From a virus, in IMG/VR virus record IMGVR_UViG_3300046355_000151, positions 1 through 53,040 of that record: a stretch of DNA of 53,040 nt, one strand, 5' to 3'. The first letter of the stretch is position 1, and the number at the start of each line of letters is the position of its first letter. The notes under the pieces were generated by a model that saw only the letters and a list, made by a program, of their open reading frames with translations, was not told where the DNA came from and did no database searches. The translations under genes and the position numbers were made by a program. Shown here one piece after another: positions 51,090-53,040 of this stretch.

Positions 51090-52551
51090 ACAAAACATTG
51101 TATTTGCACCAGCGTCTAAAGCACAAGAACAGTTCTTGACCAGTGATGCGGATATCACCTTTTATGGTGGAGCAGCCGGGGCAGGTAAGTCGCATTGTTT
51201 ACTCGGCTCTTTTCTTAAGTTCTGTCATCATCCAAGAACAAGGGGTGTAATTTTTCGCAGAACAACAAAGCAGATTTCAAATCCCGGTGGTTTATTTGAC
51301 TCTGCAATCAACCTATTTAAAAAGGTAGACCCTAAACTTAAAGTACGTGTTCGTGAACTTGAACTTGTGTTTAGTTCTGGTGCTACATTGAAGTTTGGAT
51401 ATTTAGATAATGCTTCTGATAAATACAACTTTCAGGGTGCTGAATTAACATATATTGGTTTTGATGAAGTGCAACAACTGAGTGAAGATAACGTTATGTA
51501 CATGTTATCTCGTTTGCGTTCCACTACTGTAGATTATAAAAAACAAGTTGTAGCTACAGGTAACCCTGACTATGATTCTTTCATTCGTCATTGGGTGGAA
51601 TTTGCACTTGACGAACGTGGTATTCCTGTTCGTAAAGATGTGTATCCCATGCGTTATATGATTCAAGTCGAAGGTGGTCGTATTCAGTGGTCAGATACTC
51701 GTGAAGAACTTGAAGATCAGTATGGTGAGGGCAATGAATCAGGTATTCTATCATTTAAATTCATTCCCGGAACGATTTATGATAATCCACCTCTGATGAA
51801 AGCCGATCCAACTTATGTTAGTAAATTAAAATCATTACCTCGTGTAGAAATGGAGAGGTTACTTCTTGGTTCATGGTTTGCTCGTCAAGAGTCTGCTGGT
51901 TTATGGAAACGAGAATGGTGCAACCTTGTAGACCATCCTAATCCAAAAGCAACAAGAAGGATTAGAGCTTGGGATTTTGCGTTTACAAAACCTTCTGAAC
52001 AATACCCAAATCCCGATTGGACTCGTGGAGTATTAATCTCAAAAGATAAGTTAAACATCTATACAGTAGAAGATGTCGTTTCAATGCGAGACAGGGTTCA
52101 TGAGGTTGAAAAACTTATTTTTGATACAGCAGTCCGTGATGGACAAGAAGTTACAATTTCAATTCCAATTGACCCCGCCGCCGCCGCTGGAGCGTATGCA
52201 AGAGATTTGCAGAGAAAACTCGCAGAGTCAGGTTTCAACGTAAGGTTGTCTAAACCAGTAAAATCTAAAGTAACAAGATTTGCACCATTTTCAAGTGTTA
52301 CACAAGCTGGTTTCGTCAATATTGTAAAAGGGCATTGGAATGTACCTTTCTTTGATGAATTAGAAGTCTTCGATGGTGATCCAAAGAAAAAAGACGATCA
52401 AGTTGACTGCTGCTCAGATGCAATGCTTTTATTAAATAAAGATACACAGTTGCCGCAATTTACTCTACCAGATTTTACAGGTACTAGTCCATTTGATGGA
52501 AGTGTATCAGGTTTTAATATCCCTACTTTTAATAGTTCATTAGTTTCATAA
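51082..52551 (+). CDS. terL: Terminase large subunit
   Basis: 489 residues. ATPase: Walker A FYGGAAGAGKSHCLLGS (about 29-45), Walker B LTYIGFDEVQQL (about 126-137), coupling motif VVATGNPDYD. Nuclease: acidic residues in RIRAWDFAFTKP (about 294), SIPIDPAAAAG (about 355) and KKDDQVDCCSDAMLLL near the end. It pumps DNA into heads and cuts it. The portal gene follows after 15 nt. Confidence 0.96.
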   Translation: MSKQNIVFAPASKAQEQFLTSDADITFYGGAAGAGKSHCLLGSFLKFCHHPRTRGVIFRRTTKQISNPGGLFDSAINLFKKVDPKLKVRVRELELVFSSGATLKFGYLDNASDKYNFQGAELTYIGFDEVQQLSEDNVMYMLSRLRSTTVDYKKQVVATGNPDYDSFIRHWVEFALDERGIPVRKDVYPMRYMIQVEGGRIQWSDTREELEDQYGEGNESGILSFKFIPGTIYDNPPLMKADPTYVSKLKSLPRVEMERLLLGSWFARQESAGLWKREWCNLVDHPNPKATRRIRAWDFAFTKPSEQYPNPDWTRGVLISKDKLNIYTVEDVVSMRDRVHEVEKLIFDTAVRDGQEVTISIPIDPAAAAGAYARDLQRKLAESGFNVRLSKPVKSKVTRFAPFSSVTQAGFVNIVKGHWNVPFFDELEVFDGDPKKKDDQVDCCSDAMLLLNKDTQLPQFTLPDFTGTSPFDGSVSGFNIPTFNSSLVS

Positions 52552-52566
52552 TCAAAGGAGCCGTTG

Positions 52567-53040
52567 ATGGCACGTAAATCACAAAATAACTCAGTACAAA
52601 AAGCAGTGGATGATACACCAGATCGCTTCAAATTAAGTGAATCAGGATATCTTGGTTTAAATGTCTTTAATGGTGTTTCTAGTGATGAATTAAAACGCGA
52701 ATTAAATTTCCCAAATAGTATTAATACTTATAAGCAAATGTCTTATCATGGTAGTATTAATTCTGCATTGACTTTATACGAAAACTTAATCGGAAAAGTA
52801 GATTGGGTATTTAAACCAATTAAAGATGCTTCTGCTGAAGAATTAAGACAAGCTCAAATCATCAATGAAATGATGCAAGACCTTACTGATCAAACTTGGT
52901 CTGAGTTTATTTCAGAAGCACTATCCTCTAATATGTATGGTTTCTCAGTACAAGAGAAAGTATATCGTAGACGTTTAAAATCAAATGGTTCGAAATATAA
53001 CGATGGTTTGGTTGGTTGGAAAAAGCTACCAATTCGTAAT
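52567..53040 (+). CDS. Portal protein, N-terminal part (3' end outside window)
   Basis: 158 residues are visible and the frame is open at the window edge. AAAGGAG precedes the ATG. YKQMSYHGSINSALTLYENLIGKVDWVF and WSEFISEALSSNMYGFSVQEKVYRRR match the start of DUF935/gp29-type portals in outline, and the place right after terL is the standard portal position. It forms the dodecameric ring that TerL docks on. Confidence 0.8.
   Translation, partial: MARKSQNNSVQKAVDDTPDRFKLSESGYLGLNVFNGVSSDELKRELNFPNSINTYKQMSYHGSINSALTLYENLIGKVDWVFKPIKDASAEELRQAQIINEMMQDLTDQTWSEFISEALSSNMYGFSVQEKVYRRRLKSNGSKYNDGLVGWKKLPIRN

Overview
The window is a contiguous segment of a tailed double-stranded DNA bacteriophage. 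It carries tail, lysis, terminase and portal genes, a complete T7-type replication set, nucleotide metabolism, tRNAs, several homing endonucleases, and no integrase. There is no phage RNA polymerase. Many sites match the bacterial sigma-70 promoter consensus, so host polymerase probably does all transcription. Lysis genes (i-spanin with an embedded o-spanin lipoprotein) point to a Gram-negative host. One gene with foreign composition (25454-26257) has a PAAQPAPVQ / TPPAAQRQWVGLTDEQ style I associate with Burkholderiales phages and prophages, so a betaproteobacterial host is my weakly supported guess. The segment is AT-rich apart from the tail-fibre end and that gene.

Layout. 1-3580 (+): end of a tail fibre, a tail-assembly-chaperone-like protein, then a lysis cassette (coiled-coil membrane protein, unknown membrane protein, EF-hand membrane protein as holin candidate, Rz/Rz1, M15 endolysin). 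3590-26860 (-): thioredoxin, ribonucleotide reductase, nucleotide pyrophosphohydrolases, exonucleases, endonucleases, SSB, a tRNA, a nucleotidyltransferase-like gene behind a structured leader, a small tRNA cluster, DNA polymerase, primase-helicase, RNA ligase, DNA ligase, and many small overlapping genes. 26700-26920: divergent promoter region with an 11-bp phased repeat. 26950-40360 (+): early block with two deaminases, polynucleotide kinase, RNA ligase, metallophosphoesterase, ThyX, an HU-like protein, a membrane-anchored cell wall hydrolase, and a long run of small unknown genes in short cassettes that share a promoter and leader design. 40370-41320: relic of a homing endonuclease, then about ten 20-bp iterons and four DnaA boxes, which I read as a replication origin. 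41320-43890 (+): very AT-rich small genes separated by repeated palindromic elements. 44500-47270 (-): ClpP-like protease, PhoH, AT-hook protein, GIY-YIG/HNH endonuclease. 47285-48860: structured intergenic DNA and small genes. 48900-50110 (+): tRNA array (Thr, Glu, Asn, Trp, CAT, Tyr) with an inserted HNH gene and extra structured elements. 50112-53040 (+): small terminase, HNH endonuclease, large terminase, start of portal.

How it fits together. Polymerase, primase-helicase, SSB, 5'-3' exonuclease, endonuclease VII-like protein and DNA ligase form a T7-like replisome. RNR with a phage thioredoxin, ThyX, dCMP deaminase, MazG-like and DUF5664-like hydrolases feed it dNTPs. Polynucleotide kinase, an Rnl1-like ligase, possibly the adjacent phosphoesterase, and a second DRB0094-type ligase form an RNA repair set that could protect the phage and host tRNA pool. 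The most unusual parts are the iteron/DnaA origin, the repeated double-palindrome elements, the phased repeat between the divergent promoters, and a set of tRNA-sized or tRNA-adjacent structured RNAs, including a 112-nt tRNA without a canonical anticodon arm.
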